DNA of 64,000 nucleotides from Scytonema sp. UIC 10036 (GCF_009725235.1 NZ_WJFC01000010.1:68483-132482), one strand, 5' to 3'; positions 52,365 to 62,128 are shown, counted from the first letter of the stretch. A program made the numbers and translations. Notes: a model not told the origin generated them from the letters alone.

Positions 52365-52836
52365 CTCCTGTTTCTAGCAATCATCTAAAAGTCTCCGCAA
52401 GTGTGGAAACCGTGCGTCTTTAGACCACGGAGGAAACACGACACGGCAGAATTTATTCTGCGTCACCCATACCGCCTTGGAGGTACTTAATTCCGTGTAG
52501 TGTTGCAATCTACTTTCGTTCGGGCAGTTACGAACTGAAATTTTTCCCTCTGTACGCATACGGTTTTGCTCTAATGAGCCTCCCTTGCGGGGTAATGTGA
52601 GCCTTGACAATGTTATTGGTCGGTACTTTCCAAGAGACACTGACTTTAAACCCTTACGTCTGGTTAATCTCTCGGTTTCAGAGTCGCGGAACTGGCATCA
52701 CGCATTCCGGAGTGAGAACTTGAACTCTTACCAATAACATAGTGCGCGAAGCACCTAGTCGGGTAAGCAGGGCTTCAATCAGTGCAAGACGGGCTGAAGC
52801 CTCCGGTCTTTAGCCGGAGGTTGCTTACTTTGTAGT
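52365..52836 (-). mobile_element. Non-autonomous IS200/IS605-like element without transposase
   Basis: About 470 bases between ffh and rpsP. The right edge has CCTCCGGTCTTTAGCCGGAGG-type stem sequence (about 52799-52820). The left edge has an imperfect stem (CCGTGCGTCTTTAGACCACGG, about 52409-52430) followed by CTCCGCAAGTG-type sequence. Subterminal hairpins with a CTTTAG loop are the hallmark of IS200/IS605 ends, and structured sequence next to the left end resembles the right-end RNA of TnpB elements. An 88-codon frame inside has no RuvC motif. It is probably a deletion derivative mobilised in trans. Confidence 0.5.
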
Positions 52837-52929
52837 TTATTCGTAGGCAAGAGGTATTGTACAGACCTCAACTGTAGGCACAAGGGTCTCCCAAAGATAG
52901 GGTGCTGAACGTTTCTTGCTAAAAAGCTA

Positions 52930-53012
52930 ATATTAGCACAAAATGGGTGCTAATTGCTAATTGCTAATGTCAATCTTCCATTAACCATTAGCCATTAACC
53001 ATTAGCCATTAA
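52930..53012. repeat. Short tandem repeats (TAATTGC and CCATTAACCATTAG types)
   Basis: GCTAATT copies followed by alternating ATTAACC/ATTAGCC units that reach the ffh stop codon. The same two units recur at 57620-57722. Confidence 0.85.
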
Positions 53013-53015
53013 CCA

Positions 53016-54479
53016 TTAAAGTGTTCCAAACCCTTTCTTCTTTTTGTCCTTTTTTGGTTTCTTTTTGGGGCTAGCAGCACCAGTGTAACCGCGCCAACCA
53101 GGGGCTGCTGGGCGGTTACCTGCTGCATAGGGCTCGCCCATACCACCACCACCAAACATTCCTGGCATTCCTCCAGGGAATCGTCCTTGTCCCATCTGCT
53201 GCATGAGATTACGCATTTTCTGGAAGTCACCAACTAACTTACTCACATCGGTGTCTTTATAACCAGAACCTTTAGCAATGCGCTTGCGACGACTGGGAGA
53301 ACTGGCTAACAAATCGGGATCGCGACGCTCTTCTGCTGTCATGGAATTGATCATCGCTTCGCAACGCTTGAGCTGGGTTTCTCCCTGGCGGAGTTGGTCG
53401 TCGGAAATCTTGTTCATCCCAGGGATGAGTTTGAGAAAACCTCCCAGAGAACCCATATTTTTCAACAGGCGCATCTGCTTGAGAAAGTCGGTAAAATCAA
53501 ACTTTGCTGACAGGATTTTCTCCTGCATCTTCTCAGCATCAGCAAGGTCAATTTCTTCTTGTGCTTTTTCTACTAAGGTGAGGACATCACCCATACCCAA
53601 GATGCGCGAAGCCATGCGATCGGGATAGAACGGTTGGAGGGCTTCCACTTTTTCCCCAACACCTACAAACTTAATTGGTGAACCGGAAATTTGCCGCACC
53701 GAGAGCGCTGCCCCGCCACGGCTATCACCATCCATCTTGGTTAAAATGGCACCAGTAATACCAATTTGCTGATGGAATGTACGGGTAAGATTTGCTGCTT
53801 CTTGTCCGGTCATGGCGTCCACAACCAACAGCGTTTCATGGGGCTGAACAACCTGTTTAATTCGGGCTAATTCTGCCATCATGTCTTCATCAATTTGCAA
53901 GCGACCGGCAGTATCAATAATCACTGTGTCAACACCTTCTGCCTTGGCGCGTTCTACGCCCTGTCGCGCAATTTCTACCGGATCGGCATCAGTTCCAAGT
54001 TCAAAGACGGGTACTTCAATTTGTTTACCTAATGTTACCAACTGGTCAATAGCAGCCGGACGGTAGATATCTGTTGCTACCATTAAGCAACTGCGCTCTA
54101 ATTTCCGTAAATGTAACGCTAGCTTCGCGGTGGCAGTTGTTTTACCAGTACCCTGCAAACCTGCCATCAGAACAATTGTTGGAGCGCGATCGGCTTGGGC
54201 TAGAGGTACGTTTTCTTCTCCCATCACTTGTACTAGCTCATCATGAACAATTTTGATGAACTGTTGATCGGGTCGCACCCCAGCTATTACCTCAGCCCCC
54301 TGCGCCTTGGTTTCAACTTCGGTAATAAAATCTTTAACTACCTGGAGATTGACATCCGCTTCCAACAGGGCGCGACGTACTTCCTTCAAAGCCTCTTGGA
54401 TGTTAGATTGGGTGATTTTGTCCTGACCCCGGAGTTTCTTCCAGGCAGCTTCTAAACGGTCAGCTAGTGCTTCAAACAT
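53016..54479 (-). CDS. ffh: Signal recognition particle protein Ffh
   Basis: 487 residues. N domain (1-90), then G domain with [45 protein letters not shown] and [12 protein letters not shown], then the Met-rich M domain ([51 protein letters not shown]) and a Gly-rich tail. Complete. It targets nascent membrane proteins with the 4.5S RNA, which I do not find in the window. First gene of the minus-strand ffh-rpsP-KH-rpsU-phoH block. Confidence 0.97.
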   Translation of the reverse strand: MFEALADRLEAAWKKLRGQDKITQSNIQEALKEVRRALLEADVNLQVVKDFITEVETKAQGAEVIAGVRPDQQFIKIVHDELVQVMGEENVPLAQADRAPTIVLMAGLQGTGKTTATAKLALHLRKLERSCLMVATDIYRPAAIDQLVTLGKQIEVPVFELGTDADPVEIARQGVERAKAEGVDTVIIDTAGRLQIDEDMMAELARIKQVVQPHETLLVVDAMTGQEAANLTRTFHQQIGITGAILTKMDGDSRGGAALSVRQISGSPIKFVGVGEKVEALQPFYPDRMASRILGMGDVLTLVEKAQEEIDLADAEKMQEKILSAKFDFTDFLKQMRLLKNMGSLGGFLKLIPGMNKISDDQLRQGETQLKRCEAMINSMTAEERRDPDLLASSPSRRKRIAKGSGYKDTDVSKLVGDFQKMRNLMQQMGQGRFPGGMPGMFGGGGMGEPYAAGNRPAAPGWRGYTGAASPKKKPKKDKKKKGFGTL

Positions 54480-55242
54480 AATCAGTAGCTTAGGTAGTTA
54501 TCCAGCAAAGTTTTAAGGCAATATATATTCAGCTTAGTTGTTTTTTACTCGGACTGTAGCAATGCGGGCATACACTCCTAAGGAAGTATAGAGAAATGCC
54601 TTTCTCAAAAGTATTACAGCAAATTTCAACTTGGTGAGGTACGAAAATTACCCCCCTCTGTCCCCCCGATGCTTTGGGGGGATGAAAGGGGGTGTACCTC
54701 ATGAGACTGAGAAAGGCTACAGTTTATACTTATATATTAAACTTATGAGAACTTTTGACCATTAAAATGAATTTTTAGCAAAAAAATAATAATATACGCC
54801 AAAATTCCATGGTTCGAGTTGCATCCCACTCATTTTAAGCCCTAAAATGAGTGAGGAGGTTAGGGAAGAGTAAAAATACATTTACTTATTGCTCTAAAAA
54901 AGTTCGTTGAAAGTGTTTGCTGGAGAAATAAATTCAATAATATAGTTACACATCATTGTAGTAAGATAGAACATTTAAGTATATCTACCAAGGTAGCAAA
55001 TTAACCGGGTTAACAAAGATTGGAAAAAGTTCGCGATCGCTCGGCTCTGATTAGAGAATTTCAGGTCGCTGATAAATCTTACTGAATCAATAGGAAACAA
55101 GTTGCTCCTATTGTGACAGAAAAGTGCGATCGCACTTGAGCGCAAAACATGATGAAAGGCTGCAAAAAGAAACCAGAGTTTATTATTCTACGATATTTAG
55201 TTAATTTTTTCTATAAATTAAAAAAGGTGAGGGGAATTGAGC
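54480..55242. other. Long intergenic region upstream of ffh
   Basis: 763 bases without a supported gene. It holds a nested inverted repeat at 54636-54700 (GAGGTAC...GTACCTC enclosing CCCCCCGATGCTTTGGGGGG), related to the 27300 element, and several GCGATCGC-type octamers. ffh and pentapeptide-gene promoters should be here. Confidence 0.6.
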
Positions 55243-56403
55243 ATGGCTAATACCAATCGAGAACAGGCTAGTTCAGATAGAAAAGCTAAAGCTGGAACGA
55301 GCGTGTTAATCAAGCAATTGATTTTATTTGGTTTTGGTTCTACAGTCATGCTAGTACTTACGCAAGGACATCCTTCAACATTTGTTGTGAGTGTATATTT
55401 ATGCTTGTGTGTTTTATTTTTGATTAAGAGCAAGCAAAAGAAAGTTCCCCAAGCCTCTCAAGGAGTTTTGACAGTATGTCAAACTCAAGATTCGTATAAT
55501 AAAGAGAGTACAGAACCAGAACTCGACAGCCAATTTAATTCTCTTCAAGAGATTTTAGCTTTAAAATCTCAAAGTCAAGAAGTGGCTCCTGTTAATTTAA
55601 TTCTCGCTAGCTTAAGTAATACTCAACTACCAGGTATTGACCTTGGTCGTGCTTACCTAAGCGGATCTAGCCTAAATGATGCCAATCTCAGTCAAGCCAA
55701 CTTGTGTAATAGCAATCTCAGCGATGCTCAATTAAATGGTGCAAATCTCAGTGGTGCTAACTTTCAGAAAGCAAACCTCAGCAGTGTTCAGCTAGTCAAT
55801 GCTAATCTCAGCAATGCTAACTTAAAGGAAGCTAATCTCAGCAACGCCAACCTCAGCAATGCTAACTTAAAGGAAGCAAATCTCAGTCACGCTAACCTCA
55901 GCAATGCTGGCTTGAAGGAAGCCAATCTCAGTCACGCTAACCTTACGGGTGTCTACTTTTGGAGTGGAAATCTTAGCAATGCCAAACTGTTGGGTGTAAA
56001 CCTTAGTAAGGCTTATATGAGCAGTACCAAGCTGAGGGGTGCAAACCTTCAAGGGGCAATTCTTCGGGATACCAATCTCAGTGAAGCTAAACTTAAGGAA
56101 TCTATCCTTATTGGTTCGGATTTAAGGAACTCTAACCTCAGTAGTGCGAATTTGAAGAATGCCGACTTGAGGGACGCAAATTTAGAAGGGGCAAATTTAG
56201 AAGGGGCAAATTTAGAAGGGGCAAACCTTAGGGGAGCAAATTTACACGGTGCTAAACTAAGTTGTATCAAAATTAATCGCGCAACACAGTTGGAACCAGA
56301 ATGGCGTATTCGTTGGGGACTTGAGGCACAAGAGAGCGATCGCGAGATAGACTTGAGCTGGAACGGTTCTCAAGGTACTAACCTGCAAAGCGCCGATTTT
56401 TAA
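55243..56403 (+). CDS. Membrane-anchored pentapeptide-repeat protein
   Basis: 386 residues from the ATG at 55243, with GAGGGGAA upstream. Two hydrophobic helices (IKQLILFGFGSTVMLVLTQG, then FVVSVYLCLCVLFLI) precede a linker with a Gln/Ser-rich segment. From about residue 120 there are about 35 pentapeptide repeats of type A(N/D)LSx (DANLSQANLCNSNLSDAQL). Three perfect 15-base units (GCAAATTTAGAAGGG) near 56178-56222 show recent expansion. Such repeats fold as right-handed beta-helices; function is unknown, though relatives mimic DNA or organise membranes. Confidence 0.9.
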   Translation: MANTNREQASSDRKAKAGTSVLIKQLILFGFGSTVMLVLTQGHPSTFVVSVYLCLCVLFLIKSKQKKVPQASQGVLTVCQTQDSYNKESTEPELDSQFNSLQEILALKSQSQEVAPVNLILASLSNTQLPGIDLGRAYLSGSSLNDANLSQANLCNSNLSDAQLNGANLSGANFQKANLSSVQLVNANLSNANLKEANLSNANLSNANLKEANLSHANLSNAGLKEANLSHANLTGVYFWSGNLSNAKLLGVNLSKAYMSSTKLRGANLQGAILRDTNLSEAKLKESILIGSDLRNSNLSSANLKNADLRDANLEGANLEGANLEGANLRGANLHGAKLSCIKINRATQLEPEWRIRWGLEAQESDREIDLSWNGSQGTNLQSADF

Positions 56404-56430
56404 GGAATTTCCAAGAAATAAATTCTCTAT

Positions 56431-56494
56431 CTTGTGGTACGAGTTTCCCCGCCCGTACTGTACAAGTGGCGGGCTGTGAGCACCGCACCACAAG
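56431..56494. repeat. Large inverted repeat
   Basis: CTTGTGGT...ACCACAAG enclosing GCCCG...CGGGC, between the convergent pentapeptide and DUF6887-like genes. It could terminate transcription in both directions; no long T-run is present. Confidence 0.6.
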
Positions 56495-56561
56495 AAATAT
56501 TGGGAGACTTTTTTATTTGGAAGTCCCTAAGCAGTGACCAGCAATTGCCGAGCGCTTTTTC

Positions 56562-56777
56562 TTATTGCTCTGTTTGTTTTATCTTCTCTATCAAGAGTGC
56601 TTCTACCTCGCTCTTGGGGTCAGTAAGCTCAAAAGGATAGGGTTGATATGGTGCATTGGGATCGCGGCGGCTCATCAGCACTTCCAATGCTGCCCGAAAA
56701 GCTTCCTCATTATTCCTATGCTGTGAAATATACTGTTTAAGTTCAGCATTGGTCATTTGTTCCAAGTTGTGTATCAT
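56562..56777 (-). CDS. DUF6887-like small protein
   Basis: 71 residues from the ATG at 56777. It reads MTNAELKQYISQHRNNEEAFRAALEVLMSRRDPNAPYQPYPF, a pattern recalled from DUF6887, a family restricted mainly to cyanobacteria. Its ATG overlaps the stop of the preceding gene in ATGA, so translation is coupled. No function is known. The pair has the size, overlap and distribution expected of a toxin-antitoxin-like or regulator pair, which is only inference. Confidence 0.7.
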   Translation of the reverse strand: MIHNLEQMTNAELKQYISQHRNNEEAFRAALEVLMSRRDPNAPYQPYPFELTDPKSEVEALLIEKIKQTEQ

Positions 56778-56956
56778 AGCACGAAATCCCAATTTCCATC
56801 TTCTTGTATTATGATTGCAAGCTCATCAATTGTTCCAGCTTGAATATAGAGAGTTTTTAACTTCCGATCGTAGCGAAAAACCTGAATTGGCTGGTACAAA
56901 TTGGAAAGTAATTGACAAAGAAAGATTGCCGTGTTTGATTGTTTTTGTGTTGGCAA
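56774..56956 (-). CDS. DUF6888-like small protein
   Basis: 60 residues: TAIFLCQLLSNLYQPIQVFRYDRKLKTLYIQAGTIDELAIIIQEDGNWDF, matching the pattern of DUF6888. The stop overlaps the next ATG (ATGA, 56774-56777), giving a two-gene operon. Beta-strand-rich, no catalytic motif. It is the upstream member; the plus-strand gap to 57197 holds no other gene. Confidence 0.7.
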   Translation of the reverse strand: MPTQKQSNTAIFLCQLLSNLYQPIQVFRYDRKLKTLYIQAGTIDELAIIIQEDGNWDFVL

Positions 56957-57197
56957 CTGAACACTCCTCCATTTTCACCAAATGTAGCGTAACAGAAGTT
57001 AATGGTCACTAAGTAAGTCGTTGACAATAATAGTTATCGTTTTCTAGTTGTGGTGCATGCGCTAAAGCGGTACTACGAGCCAAATACAGAGATGTTATTT
57101 TTCGTTACGTAGTTTAGTTTTTTCTTGCCGACTGACTTAGTCACCGCTCGCTGTATTATTTGCCAAAATATTAAAGGAACAGAGTTTTGAATTCAAA

Positions 57198-57644
57198 ATG
57201 TCTCTAAAACAAAAAACAAGAGTAGGTAGTATTTTGTCTTGCGATTGGCCGATCGCACAACTACCCGGACTAAGCCAAGAAGAACAATCTCAACTGGAGA
57301 ATTGCGGTATTACCACCACAGCCGCACTGGTCAAACACGGAAAGACTCTAGCAACTAAGTTAGCGCTAGCAAACAAATTACAAATTCACGTTCAGTATAT
57401 TCATAAATGGGTGGCTTTAGCCGATTTAGCCCGCATTCCCAGTGTGGGGACACAATACTGCGGGTTATTACTACATGCTGGTGTAATCTCAGCAACACAG
57501 TTAGCTGCTACTCCCGTTCACAAACTGCACAAACAAATCTTACGCCTTGTGGTGGCAACGGTACAAAGTCGGGATTTGTGCCCTTCTGTCGAGCAAGTTC
57601 AACAGTGGAGTTATCAAGCAAAAGTGCTAATTGCTAATTGCTAA
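57198..57644 (+). CDS. DUF4332 (helix-hairpin-helix) protein
   Basis: 148 residues. Two helix-hairpin-helix-like units are visible (IAQLPGLSQEEQSQLENCGITTTAALVKHG, then LARIPSVGTQYCGLLLHAGVISATQLAA), typical of DUF4332. Cyanobacterial members are abundant and small; nucleic-acid binding is likely by fold. The last residues (AKVLIANC) are read from a tandem repeat, so the original C-terminus may have been slightly altered. Confidence 0.82.
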   Translation: MSLKQKTRVGSILSCDWPIAQLPGLSQEEQSQLENCGITTTAALVKHGKTLATKLALANKLQIHVQYIHKWVALADLARIPSVGTQYCGLLLHAGVISATQLAATPVHKLHKQILRLVVATVQSRDLCPSVEQVQQWSYQAKVLIANC

Positions 57645-57722
57645 TTGCTAATTGCTAATTGCACTATTAGCCGTTAGCCATTAGCCATTAGCCATTAGCC
57701 ATTAGCCATTAGCCATTAGCAA
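57620..57722. repeat. Tandem repeats TAATTGC and CATTAGC
   Basis: About five copies of GCTAATT, then about seven of CATTAGC, spanning the end of the DUF4332 gene to the stop of the TetR gene. Confidence 0.9.
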
Positions 57723-57724
57723 AT

Positions 57725-58339
57725 CTAGTCCCTAGCTAACACTCCATTGAGAAAAATATCTGCTAGCCCTTCTGCCATTTCCTGCATCTCTTTTGGAGAG
57801 GCGTTCGGTTCCATAAGGGTATTGTTGGAAAAGCCCGCAACGGCAAACATCCCTAAGAAAACTTTAGCAACGAGGTTGGCATCCATTTTCCGATAGACTC
57901 CTTTATCCATTGCTGTTTGAAAGAACGCCTCTGCAACGTCTGTCATTTTTGTGATGACTTCTAGTTGAATGCGATCGCGCAAATCGGGATGGAATTGCGC
58001 CTCCATGAAACAAACGCGCATGAGATCGGCATTTTTCTGCATATTCCACATCCGGCGACGCATAACTTGAGCAACCGCTTTATAGCTGCCCATTTCACTC
58101 AATTCTGTCAGCAAGTCTGTGAGAATTTCCACCCATCCTTGAGTCGCTACCTCAACTAAAATCGCTTTTTTATTGGAAAAATGACGGAATAGAGTCCCTT
58201 CTGCAACACCAGCCGCTTGTGCCAAGTCGCGGGTAGTTGTACCGTCGAATCCTTGAGAGGCAAACAAACGCCTAGCCGCTTGTAGAATGCGATCGCGTGT
58301 TTGCGCTTCTGAGGGTGGGGGAGAATTAAAAACTCGCAT
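57725..58339 (-). CDS. TetR-family transcriptional regulator
   Basis: 204 residues. The N-terminal helix-turn-helix is clear (RDRILQAARRLFASQGFDGTTTRDLAQAAGVAEGTLFRHFSNKKAILVEV); the C-terminal ligand domain is helical (MRRRMWNMQKNADLMRVCFMEAQFH). It is divergent from the M16 peptidase operon with 153 bases between starts, so control of that operon is plausible but unproven. Confidence 0.92.
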   Translation of the reverse strand: MRVFNSPPPSEAQTRDRILQAARRLFASQGFDGTTTRDLAQAAGVAEGTLFRHFSNKKAILVEVATQGWVEILTDLLTELSEMGSYKAVAQVMRRRMWNMQKNADLMRVCFMEAQFHPDLRDRIQLEVITKMTDVAEAFFQTAMDKGVYRKMDANLVAKVFLGMFAVAGFSNNTLMEPNASPKEMQEMAEGLADIFLNGVLARD

Positions 58340-58492
58340 AACAGTTATGGTGATATATCCGGAACAGGATTTGTAGCATTATTGTCTAACGTTAAGTAGA
58401 ACAACTAGAGAAAGCTTAATACAAGATTAAGAAGACTGTTGGCAAAGCCATCTATATTTTGATGTAATAGATCTCTAATTTTATTGTTGCTT

Positions 58493-60064
58493 ATGAACAG
58501 GCTGAGTTGCTTATACCAAAGGGAAGTAAAAAGATATTTTGCCACATTGATGGCGGTAGTCCTTCTTTGGTGGGGTTTGCTACCTGGAGTTGCTGTCGCA
58601 AGAACACAAACCCCAAAAACTGCTCAAACTTCGATTCAACCATATTTAAATCGTGTTATTAAGCAGTTAACAGAGTTTCGCCTCAACAATGGCATGAAGT
58701 TCATTGTGTTAGAACGCCATCAAGCTCCTGTAGTTTCTTTTTTAACATATGCGGATGTAGGTGGAGTAGATGAGCCTAATGGAAAAACAGGTGTAGCGCA
58801 TTTTCTAGAACATTTGGCATTTAAAGGGACAACACTTGTTGGTACGGAAAACTACAAAGTAGAAAAACCATTACTAGATAGCTTGGATCAAATAGCAGCA
58901 CAAATCAAAACGGCAAAAGCTGCTGGCAAACAGGATGAAGTTGCTAGGTTACAAGCTGAATTTGAGAAAGTAGAGGCGCAGGCTGCTAAGATTGTCAAAC
59001 AGAACGAACTGGGGCGAATTGTAGAACAAGCAGGAGGTGTGGGCTTAAACGCCAATACATCCACAGAAGCAACCCGTTATTTTTACAGCTTTCCTGCTAA
59101 CAAATTAGAACTGTGGATGTCGCTGGAATCAGAAAGATTTCTCGACCCCGTTCTTCGTCGCGAGTTTTTTAAAGAAAAAGATGTCATCCTAGAAGAAAGA
59201 CGGCTGCGGGTGGAAAATTCTCCGATTGGAAAGATGATTGAAAAGTTTGTTGATGCTGCTTTCAAAGTCCATCCCTATAGACGTCCTGTCATTGGTTATG
59301 ACGAAGATATCCGCAATTTATCCACGGAGGACGTGCAGAAGTTTTTTGAGACACATTATGTCCCCAGTAACTTGACAATTGCTGTTGTTGGTGATGTCAA
59401 TCCCACTGAAGTCAAAAGACTGGCACAAATTTACTTTGGACGCTTTAAAGCCAAACCAAAATTTATTACCAAAATTCCCGTAGAACCAAAGCAGACAGAA
59501 ACACGAGAGGTGACTTTAGAATTCCCGTCACAACCTTGGTACTTAGAAGGTTACCACCGTCCGGCAATGACTCATCCCGACCAAGCTGTTTATGAGATTA
59601 TAGGTAGTCTGCTGAGTGACGGGCGTACCTCAAGGCTATACAAATCCTTGGTAGAAAAACAACGATTGGCACTAGCCGCACAGGGCTTTAGTGGATTTCC
59701 GGGAGATAAATATCCTAATTTGATGTTATTTTATACTCTAACGGCTCCAGGTCATACCGTTGATGAAGTGGCAGTGGCTTTGCGAAAGGAAATAGATAGG
59801 TTGAAAACGGAACCTGTGTCAGCAGCTGAGTTGGATCGGGTGAAAACACAAGCTAGGGCAGGTTTGTTGCGTACATTGGATTCTAATATGGGAATGGCGC
59901 AGCAGTTACTGGAGTATGAAGTGAAAACTGGTTCTTGGCGGAATTTGTTTAAGCAATTAGACGCAATTGAAGCTGTAACAACTGCTGATATTCAGCGAGT
60001 GGCAAAAGCAACATTTTCACCAGACAATCGTACTATCGGCAAGCTATTGCCGAAACAGGGGTAA
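58493..60064 (+). CDS. M16 zinc metallopeptidase, catalytic subunit
   Basis: 523 residues from the ATG at 58493 (an in-frame TTG at 58484 is weaker). A signal or membrane segment (ATLMAVVLLWWGLLPGVAVA) is followed by the peptidase domain with the inverted zinc motif HFLEH in GVAHFLEHLAFKGT and a downstream Glu in NTSTEATRYFYSFP. A second M16 half (about residues 200-440) contains HYVPSNLTIAVVGD and the YHRP segment. The next gene encodes an M16 protein without the zinc motif, so the two probably form an active/inactive heterodimer, as in mitochondrial processing peptidase and some bacterial pairs. Confidence 0.93.
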   Translation: MNRLSCLYQREVKRYFATLMAVVLLWWGLLPGVAVARTQTPKTAQTSIQPYLNRVIKQLTEFRLNNGMKFIVLERHQAPVVSFLTYADVGGVDEPNGKTGVAHFLEHLAFKGTTLVGTENYKVEKPLLDSLDQIAAQIKTAKAAGKQDEVARLQAEFEKVEAQAAKIVKQNELGRIVEQAGGVGLNANTSTEATRYFYSFPANKLELWMSLESERFLDPVLRREFFKEKDVILEERRLRVENSPIGKMIEKFVDAAFKVHPYRRPVIGYDEDIRNLSTEDVQKFFETHYVPSNLTIAVVGDVNPTEVKRLAQIYFGRFKAKPKFITKIPVEPKQTETREVTLEFPSQPWYLEGYHRPAMTHPDQAVYEIIGSLLSDGRTSRLYKSLVEKQRLALAAQGFSGFPGDKYPNLMLFYTLTAPGHTVDEVAVALRKEIDRLKTEPVSAAELDRVKTQARAGLLRTLDSNMGMAQQLLEYEVKTGSWRNLFKQLDAIEAVTTADIQRVAKATFSPDNRTIGKLLPKQG

Positions 60065-60100
60065 CAGTAATTCGTAATTCGTAATTAAGAGGCGTCAGAT

Positions 60101-61630
60101 ATGGTCTGGGTTTCGAAAAAAATAAAGAGGTACGTTCAGAAAAGATTGAAGGTGAAAAGGTTGTTGAACTCGTTACTGGTTTGTTTTGCCCTTGTTCCAT
60201 TGCTGTGTTTTGGAATGCTGAATCTTACAGAAGCGGCTCCGGCAGCAAAGCATTATACGGAATTACAATTTCCACGGCTCCCTGAGGTAAAATTGCCCAA
60301 GTACGAACGGTATGTGCTCAATAACGGTATGGTCGTGTATTTGATGGAAAATCACGAATTACCGTTGGTGAGCGGTTCGGCATTGGTACGTACAGGCGAT
60401 CGCTTTGAGCCAGCTCTTAAAGTTGGTTTGGCTCAGATAACGGGTACAGTCATGAGATCTGGGGGAACTTTGAAGCATTCTCCAGATGCGCTTAACCAAT
60501 TGTTAGAACAACGAGCAGCTTCTGTAGAAACTAGTATTGGCGAATCTTCTGGAACTGCTGGCTTTGAAGCGCTAAGTGAGGATGTAGAAACAGTTTTTGG
60601 GCTGTTTGCAGAAGTGCTGCGGGAACCAGCATTTCCTCAGGACAAGTTGGAATTGGCAAAAACCCAAGTACGGGGTGCTATTTCCCGTCGCAATGACGAT
60701 CCGGATGATATTGCCAATCGGGAATTTCAAAAATTAATCTACGGTTCGGAAAGCCCCTATGGTCGCACGGTGGAGTATTCAACTTTAAGTAATATCTCCC
60801 GTGAGGATTTGGTTAAGTTTTATCAGCAGTCTTTTTACCCCAATAATATTATCTTGGGAGTTGTGGGGGATTTTGACTCGAAAAAAATGCGATCGCTCAT
60901 TCAAGCAAAGTTGGGTGATTGGAAAGCTAACCCCAACATGACCAAACCTAAGTTACCTCTGGTATCGCAAGCGAAAAAAGGTGGCGTCTTTTTTGTCAAC
61001 CAGCCCCAGTTGACTCAAAGTAATATTTTGATCGGACATTTGGGAGGGCTTTTGAACAATCCCGATTATCCAGCCTTGGACGTGTTGAACGGGGTATTAA
61101 CGGGGTTCGGTGGGCGCTTGTTTAATGAAGTGCGTTCCCGTCAGGGTTTGGCTTATTCGGTGTATGGTTCTTGGAGTCCCCGCTATGACTACCCAGGATT
61201 GTTTATTGCAGGCGGACAAACCCGTTCTAATGCTACGGTACAGTTTGTGAAAGCCGTTCAAGCAGAAATCAAGCGTTTGCAAGCAGAACCAGTAACACCG
61301 CAAGAATTAGCTTTTGCGAAAGAGTCCACTCTTAATTCTTTTGTCTTCAATTTTGAAGACCCCAGTCAAACACTATCACGCCTCATGCGGTATGAATATT
61401 ACGGATATCCGTCTGATTTTCTCTTCCGCTACCAAAAAGCAGTGGCTGCAACCACAGCAGCTGATGTACTGCGGGTTGCCAAGCAGTACCTGAAGCCTGA
61501 GAATTTAGTCACTTTAGTCGTTGGTAGCCAAACAGCTATCAAGCCACCTTTGACGCAGCTATCAGCAGAGGTAACACCAATAGATGTTACTATTCCCGGT
61601 TCGCCACGACCTCGAGCAGCTGTCAATTAA
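60101..61630 (+). CDS. M16-family protein without zinc motif, partner subunit
   Basis: 509 residues with a signal segment (SLLVCFALVPLLCFGMLNL). It shows M16 features (YVLNNGMVVYLMENHELPLVSGSALVRTGDR, FYPNNIILGVVGDF, and FGGRLFNEVRSRQGLAYSVYG), but the HxxEH site is replaced by VGLAQITGTV. It starts 36 bases after the catalytic subunit, so the genes are one operon. Its R and Y residues in the RQGLAYSVYG loop are those that bind peptide in partner subunits (known for M16B). Confidence 0.9.
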   Translation: MVWVSKKIKRYVQKRLKVKRLLNSLLVCFALVPLLCFGMLNLTEAAPAAKHYTELQFPRLPEVKLPKYERYVLNNGMVVYLMENHELPLVSGSALVRTGDRFEPALKVGLAQITGTVMRSGGTLKHSPDALNQLLEQRAASVETSIGESSGTAGFEALSEDVETVFGLFAEVLREPAFPQDKLELAKTQVRGAISRRNDDPDDIANREFQKLIYGSESPYGRTVEYSTLSNISREDLVKFYQQSFYPNNIILGVVGDFDSKKMRSLIQAKLGDWKANPNMTKPKLPLVSQAKKGGVFFVNQPQLTQSNILIGHLGGLLNNPDYPALDVLNGVLTGFGGRLFNEVRSRQGLAYSVYGSWSPRYDYPGLFIAGGQTRSNATVQFVKAVQAEIKRLQAEPVTPQELAFAKESTLNSFVFNFEDPSQTLSRLMRYEYYGYPSDFLFRYQKAVAATTAADVLRVAKQYLKPENLVTLVVGSQTAIKPPLTQLSAEVTPIDVTIPGSPRPRAAVN

Positions 61631-61672
61631 TACCAAGATCGGGATTCAATACTGCAAGGGCTCTCGGAAATT

Positions 61673-61705
61673 GTAGGTTGGGTTTCGTTCCTCAACCCAA
61701 CCTAC
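61673..61705. terminator. Hairpin after the M16 operon
   Basis: GTAGGTTGGGTT...AACCCAACCTAC with a 9-base loop, 42 bases after the stop. Strong stem, followed by GTGTTTTTGTATTTTT, so it may act as an intrinsic terminator. The same hairpin type is common in cyanobacterial intergenes. Confidence 0.65.
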
Positions 61706-61846
61706 GTGTTTTTGTATTTTTAGGCTTAACCGACAAGTATTGGATCGGGATTGACAACACTTCTATTAGGAAAATCAGCATCCCACAACCAAGGATTTCT
61801 CCAACCAAAGGAACGTGGCGCTCTTTCTCTGATGGTAGGGGTAAGG

Positions 61847-62128
61847 TTAAGCAGCTTCTTCTGAAGATGCCTCTGATTTAAAACGCTTTCTGGTTCTTCT
61901 AGGCGGAATATCTTCAGGTTGCCTCATTTGTAGTAAATCACCCACATCCTTGCCGAAGTAGTTGCACAGGACTTCTATGGTAGTTACATCGACCCGACTG
62001 AACTTGTTTGTGAATAAACGGTTGATGGTTGTGATATCCAGTCCTGTGTCTCTTGAGAGCTGTCTTTGGGACAACTGCGGGTCTTTTTCTGCCATCAACA
62101 CAGCTAGGCGACAGTACATCTTTTTCAT
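61847..62128 (-). CDS. XRE-family helix-turn-helix protein
   Basis: 93 residues from the ATG at 62128 (AGGA upstream; a GTG at 62152 is in frame). The HTH is AEKDPQLSQRQLSRDTGLDITTINRLFTNKFSRVDVTTIEVLCNYFGKDVGDLLQM, a Cro/C1-type fold common in phage and plasmid regulators. The tail is basic then acidic (PPRRTRKRFKSEASSEEAA). It is divergent from the acidic protein at 62274 with a 145-base AT-rich gap, hence possibly its regulator. Confidence 0.85.
   Translation of the reverse strand: MKKMYCRLAVLMAEKDPQLSQRQLSRDTGLDITTINRLFTNKFSRVDVTTIEVLCNYFGKDVGDLLQMRQPEDIPPRRTRKRFKSEASSEEAA

Noticed and set aside
52374..52640. 88-codon frame inside the IS200/IS605-like element
   Set aside because: It lacks RuvC or TnpA motifs and coincides with structured, probably non-coding sequence.
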